Source: Cymodocea nodosa (Eukaryota; Streptophyta; Magnoliopsida; Alismatales; Cymodoceaceae). From it: 64,000 nt of DNA. The position numbers and the translations under genes are program-made. The first letter of the stretch is position 1; each line of letters starts with the position of its first letter. Below the pieces are notes generated by a model, which worked only from the letters and a program-made list of their open reading frames with translations, was not told the DNA's origin and ran no database searches. The stretch lies in the NCBI GenBank assembly GCA_036874045.1, contig CM072340.1:5223001-5287000 (forward strand). The letters are read 5' to 3'. Shown one piece after another: positions 44,200 to 57,412 of this stretch.

Positions 44200-46464
44200 A
44201 GATTTTATCTCCTAGATGCCTAATATCTTTCTGATGTCGTTAAGCACTGCATCTTAAGTTAGGAGGTAGCTACGGTTGCTGTTCTGCTTGAACTAAATAA
44301 CTTGACTATTGTGGTTGTATATGTTCTGTATAGTCAGGTTATTGTTGTCGTTGAGGTTAATGCATGGCCTAGAATTTTTGCAAATCTTTTACACTAAAAG
44401 CTCTCATGCCTTTAATTTTAGAGGGCCAGTTAGATAAATTCAATTGGCTTGCAAGGAATCTACATACAACATCATCATAAAATAACTTCGAACTCATATG
44501 CTGTAGTTGAGAATTGAAAACACCAATTGATTTGAATTCTATTCAGCAGGCCATAAGTTGCATATAAACAACTTCTACTGACTTCCATATTGTGTTCAAC
44601 TCTCTAAAATAAATTAGCATGCAATATATTTGCAATAAACCTTGCCTCTGCATTCAGATTTTCCATTAATCTCAGTTCAGTATATACATCTGGAATTTGT
44701 GATAAAGACTGAATGTTCCATTCTAGTTGTCTAATCATGTCAAATCTATTAGTTATAACAACACCTTCATTCTTCAATCTCAAAACTTTAAAAGTTAATT
44801 CAAGAGACAATGTGAACTCCTATTGATTTATTTGATTTTTCAGTATATTTTCATTCTTGACCAGATTGCTATAAAAAGCTGTAATAAGCTTTTTGTATTG
44901 CTTCCATTTCGTTTCAACTGGTAAGAATTGAATGAGGCCTTGAAACTCAAATAGATCTCTTATTTCCATCAAATTTTTGAATTTTATTGGACGAGCATGC
45001 AGAATTTGACATGTAATCAAATTATTGTATTTCTGCAATGCTTCCTCAAATCTGAAATGAATTGAATTACCTTGAATTTGTAATACTGTACAAAAAGAAG
45101 GTGATACCTGAAGCCGTGATTCAGAGTTTAGTTCATCTTCAGGAACCTCTTCTTCAAAATGAATGTCATGTTGTTCCTCTAGAAAAATATTTTCTTGAAG
45201 TTGCTCAAGTAAGCTTGATTCCTTAGCTTCAATAGTGTAAGGAACATCTTCATTAAGCTCAACATTCATTAGTTCAATCTCTATAGAATCTTCAAAGTTC
45301 AATTTTTCCACAAATTCTATAGCCGGTGTATCTGTCTGTAATTGTTCATTTTGTTCAATAGATATTTCCATTAATACATGCTGTGAATTCTCAGACTCTG
45401 TTTCTATAGATTCTGAAGAAGGCTACTTGATGTTTAGCTCTTCTAGAGTCTTAACTTTTTCAATATTCACTACTCCAGATAATTCAGCCTGTGGACTAGT
45501 TACTACCTCAACATTGTCAATTATATCTGCAACAACTTGTTCAATGCCAATTGCTTGATGCTTTGATTTTTCAATTTCTACATCATCAAGACTTAAACTA
45601 ATAGAAAAACTTGAGCTCATATTTGACTTGGATTTCTTCTCAAGTTTTCTAGCAAGAGAAAATAAAGTCTCATTATCTTCATCAGTTTCAGTATGCTCGG
45701 AACTGATGAGTTTATCAGATGCACTATAAGGTACAATGTCTAGACATACATTACCTTTAGGAAATAAATGCTCATCTAATTTTTCTTTTCCAACAGACTT
45801 TGTTTCCTTAGACATAATTTTTCTGATTTTCCTTCTTCTATAGCACTTCTGTTTCTCCTTGTCAAGTATTGTTGTTTTCTTTTCAAATTGCTCCATAAAA
45901 GTTTTCTGCTTTAATTCTTCAAAGGCACTTTCTATTGCTATAGCCTTTCAAAGACTTTCAACTTTTCTTTTATCTACAACAATATTTGATTCTACTTCTT
46001 TTGAATACAAAGGAGTAGGAATAGCTAATTCATGTTCTTCCTCAAATGCATGTAATCTTGTACCATTTATGGTATTTGAGGAATTCTATTTGATGAACCT
46101 ACACCTTTTTCCAAATATTTTGCATACTATTCTAAAAATGCAATTTCAGCACTCTTCATTCTATATTCTCTATCATATTTACTTTGAATCCCCTTGTACT
46201 TAATACTGGTATCTGTATTTTGAAGTTCTTGTCTATATTCTCTAGTATTTCTTCAGAAAAGAAATAATCACTATAAATTTCTACTAACTTTTTGTCTACT
46301 TGAAGTATTTTCTTAAACCAAGCATGTGGAACTTCATCATGGTCTATATCTTTTCCTTTTCCATCTCTTCTGCTTTTGCCTTTTCCTCTACCATGATCCT
46401 TGTAGAACTTGTAGACCATCGTCGCAAGTTGTAATAGGAACAAGTAGGAAAGATATTCAGACAA
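44200..46464 (-). pseudogene. Element C third (post-pol) ORF
   Basis: Minus-strand remains: an N-terminal part (46464-46156) with a basic KDHGRGKGKSRRDGKGK stretch, possibly a nuclear or nucleic-acid-binding signal, then ILENIDKNFKIQIPVLSTRG; a lysine-rich then acidic middle (45896-44820, with FEFQGLIQFLPVETKWKQYK and LITAFYSNLVKNEN near 44970-44850); and a C-terminal part (44810-44604 and on to 44200) with LNAEARFIANILHANLF and NRIQINW. The pattern matches element K. SIRE-type elements carry such a third ORF, often called env-like; I see no clear membrane anchor here, so envelope function is unsupported. Fossil with several breaks. Confidence 0.7.
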
Positions 46465-46659
46465 AGTTTACGAGTAACCTAAGTGCCCGTGTAATAAGTG
46501 TTTAAATAGGGTTTTAGGCGACTAACTCAACGTGTATAAGTCAAGTTTGGATTTTAAATGAATATTGCATATAGTTTATTCAATCAAGGTACCTAAAATA
46601 TTTAATCATAACTCATTGAGTTAACTAACCTAACGAGTAAAACGCTGTCTAGAGGCAGT

Positions 46660-47990
46660 TTTACACGTTACCTTACATAACATAACGTTCAGTTAGTACA
46701 CTTTACCAAAAACAAGTTTCGAATGCTTTCAATTGAAATGTTCCGAACACACCACATAAGCATACCTTAACATTTATAACATCATCTTGAGAATATTGTA
46801 AACTATTCTAATATTCTTTTTATGAATCTAAAATAGTTTGTTTGTCTATTAAATTATTTCAGCAAGATTTTAAGAGGACTAAACTCAGATTAACCAAGAT
46901 TTATATTCTTAATTTATATTAATCTGTTTTGAACATTGTTATTCCTCCCCCTACAAATATACTTCAAATATATTCAATAACATACAAAATATATTTGCAT
47001 AAAATAGATGTTAATTATAGCTACACTTTAAATTCTCTTTTCAGAAAATTTATGTCATCCTTAATTCATCAAAAATGATTTCAAGAATCAATTCCAACTG
47101 TATATGAATCAAAACATACCTTTAAACTTAATATGATTAACTCAAGGAGAATAAAAGAATGTATCTCAACTAAACATTTCAAAAGTACTAATTTTGATTC
47201 AACTAATCAGTAGTCATATTGGTAGAAACTATATTTAATGCAAAGATATCTGTAATTAATGAAACAACTTTTTCTTTTCAAAACAGTAAACATTGATAAT
47301 TTTCTTTAAAAGTTAATTTGAAAAGTTTGAATCATACAAAAGCTTTCTAATGTACCTGTGTAATGAGCTTTCAATCAACAATCCCAGATCTGATCAGGAC
47401 CTTAGGTTGCCAGATTTAAAGAGTCCTTTTATCAAGACAACAATCCTTACATACTTATCTACTCAAGTACAAAAGGCTCGTGATCAAACTGATCAATAAA
47501 CTCTCAAAGATTTTCACTTTGTAAGTACTTTTTCATTTTAAGCACAGTATATATGTATTCCATTAATACAGATGCAATAAATACAAATCTCGTACAATTT
47601 TTACATCTATGATTTTATTGAAAATATGAATCAGTTTCAATAAGCTCCTACTTTTGATTAGTAGTTTAAGATGATTTACAAATAAATTATTCTACAAGTT
47701 TAATCAATCAAGTCAAAGTCATGCATGATCATATGTATTTTCATTGATCTAAAGAAAATCACTTAATCAAAATTTCATGATATCAGAAGTATTTAATGAT
47801 TTTCATTTACACTTCCACTTAAAATTTTGAAAACCATTAAATTTGACAAAATACATAAAATCAATAAGATACTACTATGATTTTACAATAAATACATAGT
47901 ATCTTAAGCAGCAGTTTAGATATTACTTAGATATTTATGATAAGTATATAATATTTATGAGGTGAACAACATCATCAACAAAATTTATCT
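46660..47990 (-). repeat. Noncoding module between RNase H and third ORF of element C
   Basis: Near-identical to 1-1330 and related to 24890-26060. It separates pol from the third ORF by about 1.5 kb, so that ORF probably needs its own or a spliced transcript (inference from the known env-like ORFs of this lineage). Confidence 0.75.
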
Positions 47991-47999
47991 TTTGTGGAG

Positions 48000-50900
48000 T
48001 CTAAGCATTTTACATATCACATAGCCTACAAATACCCAAATTTAGTCTTATGTTGCAGAATGTATTTTCATCTAGAGGTTTTATAAATATATCAGCTAAT
48101 TGATTTTTACTAGACACAAATTCTAATTTAAATTTTCGTTTAATTACGTTATCTCTTAGAAAATGATGTCTAACCTTTATATGTTTTGCTCTAGAATGTA
48201 ATACAGGATTTTTGGAAAGATTTATTGCTGAACTACTGTTACAATAAATCTCAGTGGTATCATAAGATAATCCAAAATCTTCTAAAGTTTGTCTTATCCA
48301 CAGAATCTAAGTACAACACAGTGCAACAGCAACATATTCAGCTTCAGTAGTTGAAAGTGCTACATAGTTTTACTTTTTACTAAACCATGACACCAAATTA
48401 TTTCCCAATAATTGACATGTGCCATTAGTACTTTTCTTATCAGATTTAGATCCTACGTAATCAACATAAGTATATCCTATAAGATCTATTGAACTATCCT
48501 TAGAATAATACAGACCAAAGTTTTTAGTTCCTTGTATATATCTAAATATTCTTTTAACAGCAATTGAGTGTGATTCTTTAGGATTAGATTGAAATCTAGC
48601 ACAAGCACACACAATAAACATAAAATCAAGTCTACTAGCTATTAAATAAAGTAAAGAACCAATCATACTTTTGTATTTTCTTTGATCTATTGATTTTCCT
48701 ATGTCATCAATATCTAACTTTAAAGAAGTACTCATAGGAGTTCCTTAAATACTTGTATCATTAAAATTAAATTTCTTAAGCATTTCATCTACATATTTTT
48801 CCTAATTTAAAAATATACATTTATCCATTTGCTTAATTTGAAGTCCTAAAAAATATGAAAGTTCTCCTATCATACTCATTTCAAATTGACTAGCCATTTC
48901 TTTAGAAAATATTTTTATCAGTTTATCAAAAGTTGATCCAAAGATTATATCATTCACATATATTTGAACAACAATCTGATCTTTATCATCTCTCTTGATA
49001 AATAGAGTATGGTCTACTTTTCCCATGATATATCCTTGTTCTATTAAAAAAGTAGATAACCTTTCATACTACGATCTAGGTGCTTGCTTCAAACCATATA
49101 AGGCTTTCTTCAATTTATACACATAGTCAGGATTTTTAATATCTTCAAATCCAGGTGGTTGTTTTTCATAAACTTCTTCATTAATTAAACCATTTAGAAA
49201 TGCACTCTTGATATCCATTTGATATAATTTAAAATCCATATAACAAGCATAGGCCAATAATATTCTAATACTTTCTAAGCTAGCCACAAGAGCAAATGTT
49301 TCATCATAATCTAGCCTTTCTTCCTATGTATACCCTTGTACAACTAATCTAGCTTTATTCCTTATAATTTGACCAATTTCATTAGTTTTGTTTCTAAAGA
49401 TCCACTTTGTACCTATTATGGACTGATGTTCTAGTGGAAAGACTAATTCCTAAACATCATTTCTGATAAATTGAATTAGTTCTTCTTGCATTGCCACTAT
49501 CTAATTTTCATCAAATAATGCTTCTTTTATATTCTTTGGTTCCACCATAGAAACAAACATACACATACTATTTAAATTTATTGAAGCTCTAGTTTTAACT
49601 CCCTCATTAATATTACCAATGACTTGAGTGATGGGATGTGATGAAGAATAACGCCAATTTCATTGATTTTCCTCAATATTCTCATCAACATCTAAAGGTA
49701 CACCACTTTCATTATTAGTTAGATCATTTAAGTTCATATTTTTGATTTTCTCAGATAAATCTTCAATCTCTCTATTGATCTCTAGTTCTTTTGGAAAATT
49801 GTTCATATCATCATTATCAACTTTAGATTGGGATTCTCTAAAAGAATTTTCATTAAAGCTTACATGGAGGGTTTCTTCAATAGTTCTAGAAGTCTTATTA
49901 TATACTCTATAGGCTTTACTTCTAGTAGAGTAACCTACAAAAATTCCTTCATCCGCTTTGGCTTGAAATTTATCCCTTTTATCCTTAGTATTAGGAATAA
50001 AACACTTGCAACCAAATGATTTCATATAGGAAATTTTTGGAACCCTATCAAACATAATTTCAAAAGGAGTTTTATTAACAAGAGGTCTTAAATGACTTTT
50101 GTTAATAACATAACAAGCTGTATTCACTACTTAAGCCCAAAGATTTTGAGGTAAATTATGTTCATTCAACATAGTTCTGGCCATTTCTTGAAGTGATCTA
50201 TTCTCTCTCAACAACACCATTTTGAGACGGTGCTCTTGGAAAAGAAAATCTGTGATTAATGGCATGATCTATACAGTAATTTTTCATTTGATCATTATCA
50301 AATTCAGTACCATGATCACTCTTGAGTTTTTGAATAGAGACAGTTTGTTCATTTTGAACAAGATTGCAAAACATTTTAAATTTTTCAAAAATTTCTATCT
50401 TAGATGCTAGAAAATATACCCAAGTTTATCTAGAGAAGTCATCTACTAAAACAAATACATACCGTTTACCACCAAGACTCATGATTCTTGTTGGTCCAAA
50501 TAGATCCATATGTATAAGTTCTAAGACTCTCTTGCTTGATAAATCAGTTTTAGATTTAAAAGAATTTTTATGAAGTTTACCTAATTCACATGCATCATAC
50601 ATAAAATCCTTTGAGTATTTAATTTTTGGTAAACCTCTCACTAAATGTTTTCTAGATAGTTTATGTAACAATTTCATATTTATATGCCCGATCCTTCTAT
50701 GCCACGGATATGTATCACTAGTTTCAGCTAGCAAACATGAATTTAAATCAACTACACTAGAAGGTAAAGATAAAATACATACAGAACCTTTTTTTTTAGC
50801 AATAAACTTAAGTTCATCTATACTTTTATCAATAATTTTGCGTACATTTTCTTCAAATAATACATAATATCCATTATCATTTAATTTTATAACACTCAAC

Positions 50901-51120
50901 AAATTAAATCCTAGGTTTTCTACATATAGTACATTCGAAATAACACAAGTCGGAGTTATTTGAACATTTCCCATACCTATGATTTTATCCTTGCTTTTGT
51001 TTCCAAATATAACATTTCCTTTCTTGGTATTTGTAAAATTTTTCAATAGACTTTTCTGTCCGATCATGTGACTTGATGCTCCACTATCCAAGATCCATTT
51101 TGATGTTGTTTACTCCTGCA
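48000..51120 (-). pseudogene. Element C pol remains: protease, integrase, reverse transcriptase, RNase H
   Basis: Minus strand. Protease DSGASSHMIG at 51091; the integrase zinc part with HRRIGHINMKLLHKLSRKHL near 50700; core HMDLFGPTR near 50500 and further integrase C-terminal remains at 50127-49660; reverse transcriptase with YQMDIKSAFLNG near 49210, [14 protein letters not shown] near 49090 and the YVDDI region near 48960 (here YVNDIIFGS, so the catalytic motif has decayed); RNase H from about 48735 down to 48000. Same subfamily as B. Fossil with many breaks. Confidence 0.9.
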
Positions 51121-51127
51121 AAACAAA

Positions 51128-51718
51128 TTAAGAAGAATTGTTTCTTGGTACCCAATGTTGTTGAGGACCAAGTTCATTAAATGCATATTTCTTCTTTTTG
51201 TTTAAAAACAGTTTGACATTATCATTTACATTCTTATTAGTTGTAAGTACTACTGATTTATCATTTGCATCATACTTACTTATAGCATTATTGCTCTTAT
51301 AATCATTCTTTTTGTTTTCAGATGTAGTATAACCAAGACCAAGCTGATTTTTATCAGGTGTTAATTTATTTTGGTCATGCTCATACATTTTAGTAAGTTC
51401 AAACCATGATTTTGTACTTGTATTTGAATTTTCAATACATACAAAATCTTTTTCTACACAAAAATTTTCAGATAAAGAACATGTAGAATGATTAATTGGT
51501 CTAACACCAAAGTTTTGAATTTCATGCTTAGATTTCTGAATTTTCAGTTTACTACGATTGTTTGACATTTTTGAAACATTAGTGACTGAATTTTCAGAAC
51601 AAAAAACAAGATTTTTAGAAACATTTATAGTCATGTTAGAAGTACATTTAGATAAATCACATTGGTTTATATTATTACTGCATGGTTCATCCCTTGAAGT
51701 ACCTACTTCGTAGGATCG
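51128..51718 (-). pseudogene. Element C coding stretch before protease
   Basis: Minus-strand open stretch, serine- and asparagine-rich, with KSWFELTKMYEHDQNK and NQLGLGYTTSENKK, ending GPQQHWVPRN just before protease. Element D has the same stretch at 63600-64000. It links gag to protease in this family; no domain known to me. Confidence 0.75.
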
Positions 51719-53140
51719 TATGGCTACACAAGAGGGGGGTGAATTGTGTTTTTCAACTTTTTCTTATTATAATTGAAACTTCAAAACTTAAAAACAAGTG
51801 GAGACACTGTTTTCATAAAATCATTTTTATTCAAGGTTTCAATTACAATATACAATTCAATTCTCCTCTGAAATTGTAGATGCAATTATATATATTGATA
51901 TCATGTTTCATCTATACAATTTCATTACTACAAATAGAGAAAACTAATTTGCGGAATTTAAAACAATTCTCCCTATTTGAGATCTTTTTTCTTCTTCTTC
52001 TTTTTCTTTTTCAGCAATTCTTTAGTAACGAATATCTTGTCATTCTCTACTTCACCGAATTTGATTTCTATTGATACTTCAGATCTTTAGTGACATAAAT
52101 CTGACCTTTTCTATTTCACTGAATTTTCTTCTATCTGAGAGCTTTTCCCCGAAGAGTTTTTTGATCCTTGAAAAGATTTTTCGTTTGATGTATAGGGATG
52201 GTTGATCAATGAGAATTCTATGCCTTTTATACTATATCTTCATTTTATGCATATCCTCTACGTTTAATCACTATCAGTTTTCCACTACTTCACGTCTTTT
52301 CCTTTTCCTTTATCGAAATACACACGTTCTGACCACATTTACATTTCAAACTTTCTTTAACCATCAATCTTGGATCTTTGAAAAATTTCCTACAAAATAA
52401 ACTTTCTTGTCTAAAAAACTTTTCATCAAATGTAATAAGAAGTCGTTACTTTAATGTTAACTAAACGAGTAACACAAGTAGATATTAACTTAACGAGTTC
52501 CTTATGTGCCAACTCACGTGACAAGTATTGTAGCTAACTCAACGAACAAAGTTCATGGTGTTATGCTAACTCAACGAACCATCTCCGTGGTGTTACGATA
52601 ACTCAACAAACCATCTCCGTTGTGTTACAGATAACTCAATGAACTAGTAATAGACAAATGTTTTTAAAATAAGAATTTTACTACGTGCAAAAATAACAAC
52701 TTAAGTTTTATAACGCTAACCTAACGCGTTGCCTTAGTGTTCAATATAACAACTCAATGTGTTTAGTTATGTTAACTTAACGAGTTAAACATGTGCAACT
52801 CACGTGATACAATATAACATTTGTAACTTATAATTTCACCACGTGTACAACACTAACTTAATGAGTTCGTCTCTTCTTTTACTCACTAACTTAACGAGTT
52901 CTCATGTGACCTATTTTAACCTTTAAGCCTCTAACTCAACGAATTCTCAAATAACACCCTAACTTAACGAATTGTTTAAACGTGCACTGCTCATGATACA
53001 GAAGATATAACTTTAAAACATATCAAGCTTTTCAATAAAAACACACGTTAACTTAACGTTTAGTTAAATGAGAAATTAATGCAATGAAATGACTAGTTAT
53101 TTAACAGTAAAATTTCAGATCCAATACAGACAAGTATTTA
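51719..53140 (-). repeat. Family-1 LTR, minus strand, cut by element D
   Basis: Starts at 51719 in the inverted form (GTAGGATCGTATGGC from 51720) inside the coding stretch of element C and runs in register with 42052-43618 until 53140, where element D begins; the last 120 or so bases are missing here. A sharp LTR end in the middle of a coding stretch implies insertion into C, as a solo LTR or a longer element. With element D's LTR it stands head to head. Confidence 0.82.
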
Positions 53141-53897
53141 TGTTGAGTATTTTGTTTTGATGATGTGTGCTAAATGAAAATAATCATATTTGCTCAATTA
53201 CTATTGCTTGTGAAAAGAAATTAAAATCATCAATTAATACAGAAAAAGTTTACTGATATAAATACTTGTCTGTATTGGATTTGAAATTATACTAAGTTAA
53301 TAATTAGTCATTTCATTGCATTAATTTCTCATTTAATTAAACATTAAGTTAACGTGTGTTTTTATTGAAAAACATGATATATTTTAAAGTTATATTTTCT
53401 ATATCATGTACAGTGCACGTTTAGACAACTCGTTAAGTTAGAGTTTTGTTTGTATAGAGGTCACGTGAGAACTCGTTAAGTTAGAGGCTTAAAGGTTAAA
53501 ATAGGTCACGTGATAACTCTTTAAGTTAGTGAGTAAAAGAAGAGACGAACTTGTTAAGTTAGTGTTATACACGTGGTGAAATTATAAGTTACGAATGTTA
53601 TATTGTATCACGTAAGGTGCACATGTTTAACTCGTTAAGTTAATATAACTAAACGTGTTGAGTTGCTATATTGAACACTAAGGCAATGCGTTATAAACTT
53701 AAGTTGTTATTTTTTGCACGTGATAAAATTCTTATTATAAAAACATTTGTATATTACTGATTTGTTGAGTTATCGTAACACAATGGAGATGGTTCATTGA
53801 GTTAGCGTAACACCACGGACTTAGTTCGTTGAGTTAGTTATAGTACTAGTCATGTGATTTGGTACATGAGGAACTCGTTAAGTTAGAAACGTTAATA

Positions 53898-55653
53898 TGT
53901 TGAGTATTTTGTTTTGATAATGTGTGCTAAATGAATATAATCATATTTACTCAATTACTATTGCTTGTGAAAAGAAATTAAAATCATCAATTAATACAAA
54001 AAAAGCTTACTGACATAAATACTTGTCTGTATTGGATCTGAAGTTAATAACTAGTCGTTTCGTTGCATTAATTTCTCATTTAACTAAATGTTAAGTTAAC
54101 GTGTGTTTTTATTGAATAGCATGATATGTTTTAAAGTTATATCTTCTATATCATGAACAGTGCACGTTTAGACAACTCGTTAAGTTAGAGTTTTGTTTGT
54201 GTAGAGGTCACGTGAGAACTCGTTAAGTTAGAGGCTTAAAGGTTAAAATAGGTCACGTGATAACTCGTTAAGTTTGTGAGTAAAAGAAGAGACGAACTAG
54301 TTAAGTTAGTGTTATACACGTGGTGAAATTATAAGTTACGAATGTTGTATTGTATCACGTGAGGTGCACATGTTTAACTCGTTAAGTTAACATAACTAAA
54401 TGTGTTGAGTTGCTATATTGAACACTAAGGCAACACGTTAGGTTAGCGTTATAAACTTAAGTTGTTATTTTTTGCACGTGGTAAAATTCTTATTATAAAA
54501 ACATTTGTTTATGACTAAATCGGTGAGTTAAAGTTTTTTTCGGAGACTTACAGTCGTAACTATCTGAAAGGTAACTTAAGTCATGTTTTCAGGTCTTGAC
54601 ACGTGTCTCATTAGTTTTATGATATAAAGAGATTTTCGGTGACTTACAACCATAACTATCCAAAACTTAAACTGTTTTCGGTGAGTTATCATTTAACCTT
54701 CCAAAAGAAAGGTTAAGCTGGTTCATTGAGTTAGCATAACACCACAGACTTAGTTCGTTGAGTTAGCTACAGTACTTGTCACATGAAATGGCACATGAGG
54801 AACTCGTTAAGTTAGAAACGTTAAGTTATATATATATACTTGTGTTACTCGTTTAGTTAACATTAAAGTAACGACTTCGTATTATACTTGATGGAAAATT
54901 CTTTGGATGAGAAAGTTTATTTTGCAGGAAATTTTTCAGAGATCCAAGACTGATGATTAAAGAAAATTTGAAATATAAACGTAGGTTAGAACGTGTGTGT
55001 TTCGATGAAGGAAAAAGAAAAGGCGTGAAGAAGTGGAAAACTAGTAGTGGTTAAACGTAAAGGATATGCATGAAATGAAGATACAGTATAAAAGGCATAG
55101 AATTCTCGTTGATCAAACCATCCTTGCACACAAAACGAAAAATCTTTTCAAGGATCAAACTATCCCTGCACACCAAAAGAAAAATCTCTTTTAGGGATCA
55201 AAAACACCTTCTCGGGGAAAATCTCTCAAGTGGAAGAAAATTCAGTGAAGCAGAAAAAGGTATTATATATGTCGCTGAAGATTTGAAGTATCAGAAGAAA
55301 GTAAATTCGGTGAAGCAGAGAAAGAAAAGATATTCGTCACTGAAGAATTGCTGAAGAAGAAAAAGAAGAAGAAGAAAGATCTCAAACAGGGAGAAATGTT
55401 TTAAATTCTGCAAATTAGTTTTCTATGTTTGTAGTTATGAAATTGTTTAGATGATACATGGTATCGAGATATAATTGCATCTACAATTTCTGAGGAGAAT
55501 TGAATTGTATATTGTAATTGAAACCTTGAATAAATATGATTTTATGAAAACAATGTCTCGACTTGTTTTTGAGTTTTAAAGTTTCAATTATATGTTAGAA
55601 AATATTAAAAATACACAATTCACCCCCCTCTTGTGTAGCCATACGATCCTACA
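53898..55653 (+). repeat. Solo LTR (family 1 variant) nested in the LTR of element D
   Basis: TGTTGAGTATTTTG at 53898 to GATCCTACA at 55653, 1756 bases, longer than its relatives. The flanks are TAATA and ATATA in an AT run, so no convincing target duplication can be read. The extra length includes a block at about 54513-54715 with TCGGTGAGTTA, CTATCTGAAA and TTTTCGGTGACTTA, the motif type of families 2 and 3 and not of other family-1 LTRs. TATA box at 55087-55095. Confidence 0.85.
55087..55095 (+). promoter_or_regulatory. Candidate TATA box in the nested LTR
   Basis: TATAAAAGG followed by CATAGAATTCTCGTTGATC, conserved with 17163 in F. Confidence 0.6.
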
Positions 55654-56428
55654 ATATATATACTTATGTTACTCGTTTAGTTAACATTAAAGTAATGACT
55701 TCTTATTACACTGATGAAAAATTTTTGGTCGAGAAAGTTTATTCTACAGGAAAATTTTCAGAGATCCAAGACTGATTAAAGAAAATTTGAAATGTAAACG
55801 TGAGTCAGAACGTGTGTATTTTGATGAAGGAAAAAGAAAAGACGTGGAGAAGTGAAAAACTAGTAGTGATTAAATGTTGATCCAATTATCCTTGCACACA
55901 AAACGAAAAATCTTTTCAAGGATCAAATTATCCCTACACAAAAAAAAAAAAAATCTTTTTAGGGATCAAAAACACCTCTTCGGGGAAAAGCTCTTAGGTG
56001 GAAGAAAATTCAGTGAAGCATAAAAAGGTAAGATTTACGTCACTAAAGATTTAAAGTATTAGAAGAAAGCAACTTCAGTGAAGCATAAAAAGACAAGATA
56101 TTCGTCACTAAAGAATTGCTGAAGAAGAAATAAGAAGAAGAAGAAGAAGAAAGATCTCAAACAGGGAGAAATGTTTTAAATTCCGCAAATTAGTTTTCTC
56201 TGTTTGTAGTTATGAAATTGTTTAGATGATACATGGTATCGAAATATAATTGCATCTACAATTTCTGAGGAGAATTGAATTGTATATTGTAATTGAAACT
56301 TTGAATAAAAATGATTTTATGAAAACAATGTCTCGACTTATTTTTGAGTTTTAAAGTTTCAATTATATTCGAAAATATTGAAAAACACAATTCACCCCCC
56401 CTCTTATGTAGCCATATGATCCTACAAG

Positions 56429-56440
56429 TGGTATTAGAGC
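56429..56440 (+). other. Primer-binding site of element D
   Basis: TGGTATTAGAGC, one difference from the initiator-Met tRNA complement, two bases after the LTR end CCTACA. A noncoding leader of about 190 bases follows up to the gag start. Confidence 0.85.
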
Positions 56441-56627
56441 TTTGTTAATAATCTTTGATATAAAATTGATACCAACTTATTTAATATCATTGCTTATTCT
56501 ACCTTCCTTGTTTTTAAACAGACATTAATATCTAAGCATACATTTAAACTTTCTTGATTTAAGGCTCAAGCTGTTTTAATGTTTTTAGACTTTTTAAAAT
56601 CAAATAGGTTGAAAAATCTAAGGTAAG

Positions 56628-57039
56628 ATGGCTACTGGAAATGGTAATTTTTTTTTATATGAAGGCCAAAAACTTAATCGTCCTCCTTTATTTGATGAAA
56701 TACATTTTGAATATTGGAAATATAGGATGACTATTTTTCTTCAAAGTATAGATCATAAGTTGTGGTTCATGATTTCTAAACCATATACTCTGTTATCTAC
56801 CCCTTATAATACTTGGACAATTACTAAAAAAGAAAATGAAACTCTAAATGCTAAGGGCTTAAATATTTATTTTGTGCATTGAGTTATGAACAATTAAGTA
56901 AAGTGTCGGCATATAAATCTACTTATGAGGTGTGGCATGCATTAGAAGTTTCACATGAATGTACTTCTCAAGTTAAAGAGACTAAAATAAACATGTTGAT
57001 TCATAAGTATGAACTCTTTAAGATGCATGAAGACGAAAG
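56628..57039 (+). pseudogene. Element D gag, N-terminal part
   Basis: Opens MATGNGNFFLYEGQKLNRPP, then HFEYWKYRMTIFLQSIDHKL, and reaches HKYELFKMHEDES at the boundary with element E. UBN2-type copia gag, matching B at 12341 down. Fossil. Confidence 0.88.
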
Positions 57040-57410
57040 TGTGATGCTTGTATCTTCCATCATGTATATGTATTTGTCATTGTATATGGTTGTAATTATT
57101 TGATATTTTGTAAAGGGGCAAACTTGTCTTTTGGGTATTACCCATTGTTGCTCCTAACATAGTATAAAAGGGAATGTTGGCCGACCAAGAGAGGGATGCC
57201 AAATCCCTAGCTTTCTCGTCTTCTTCCCTTCTTGTACCAGCAGCCATATAGCAAGCAAAGGATTGATCACCTGTGGACGTACCCATGTTGGGGAATCACG
57301 TATATTCGTTGTTCTTCTTCTGATTCTCCACTCGCTCACCTCTTTCCCACGTGATTCTCTTCTCCACACGTCCTTGGATGTCTTATTTCGTGTGACCTCT
57401 CGGCATAACA
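57040..57410 (+). repeat. Element E 5' LTR
   Basis: Same length as the 3' LTR. TATAAAAG at 57163-57170. Ends CGGCATAACA just before the primer site. Confidence 0.95.
57163..57170 (+). promoter_or_regulatory. Candidate TATA box in the element E LTR
   Basis: TATAAAAG, conserved at 62099-62106 in the other LTR at the same offset. Confidence 0.65.
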
Positions 57411-57412
57411 AC

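Larger units (their letters stand above)
42052..51718 (-). mobile_element. Element C: SIRE-type copia element (family 1), minus strand, 5' side separated
   Basis: Read on the minus strand from its 3' end: LTR 42052-43618, polypurine tract 43619-43632, third ORF 46464 down to about 44200, noncoding module 47990-46660, pol 51120 down to 48000, and the coding stretch before protease up to 51718. There it is interrupted by a family-1 LTR, so gag, primer site and 5' LTR are not seen. It is collinear with element B across 1-4560. Its left edge cuts the LTR at 41021-42051. Fossil with ten or more breaks. Confidence 0.88.
53141..56426 (+). repeat. Element D 5' LTR, split by a nested LTR
   Basis: TGTTGAGTATTTTG at 53141; continues to 53897, then 55654 to CCTACA at 56426. 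About 1.5 kb without the insertion. Followed by the primer site, which fixes it as the 5' LTR. Confidence 0.88.
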
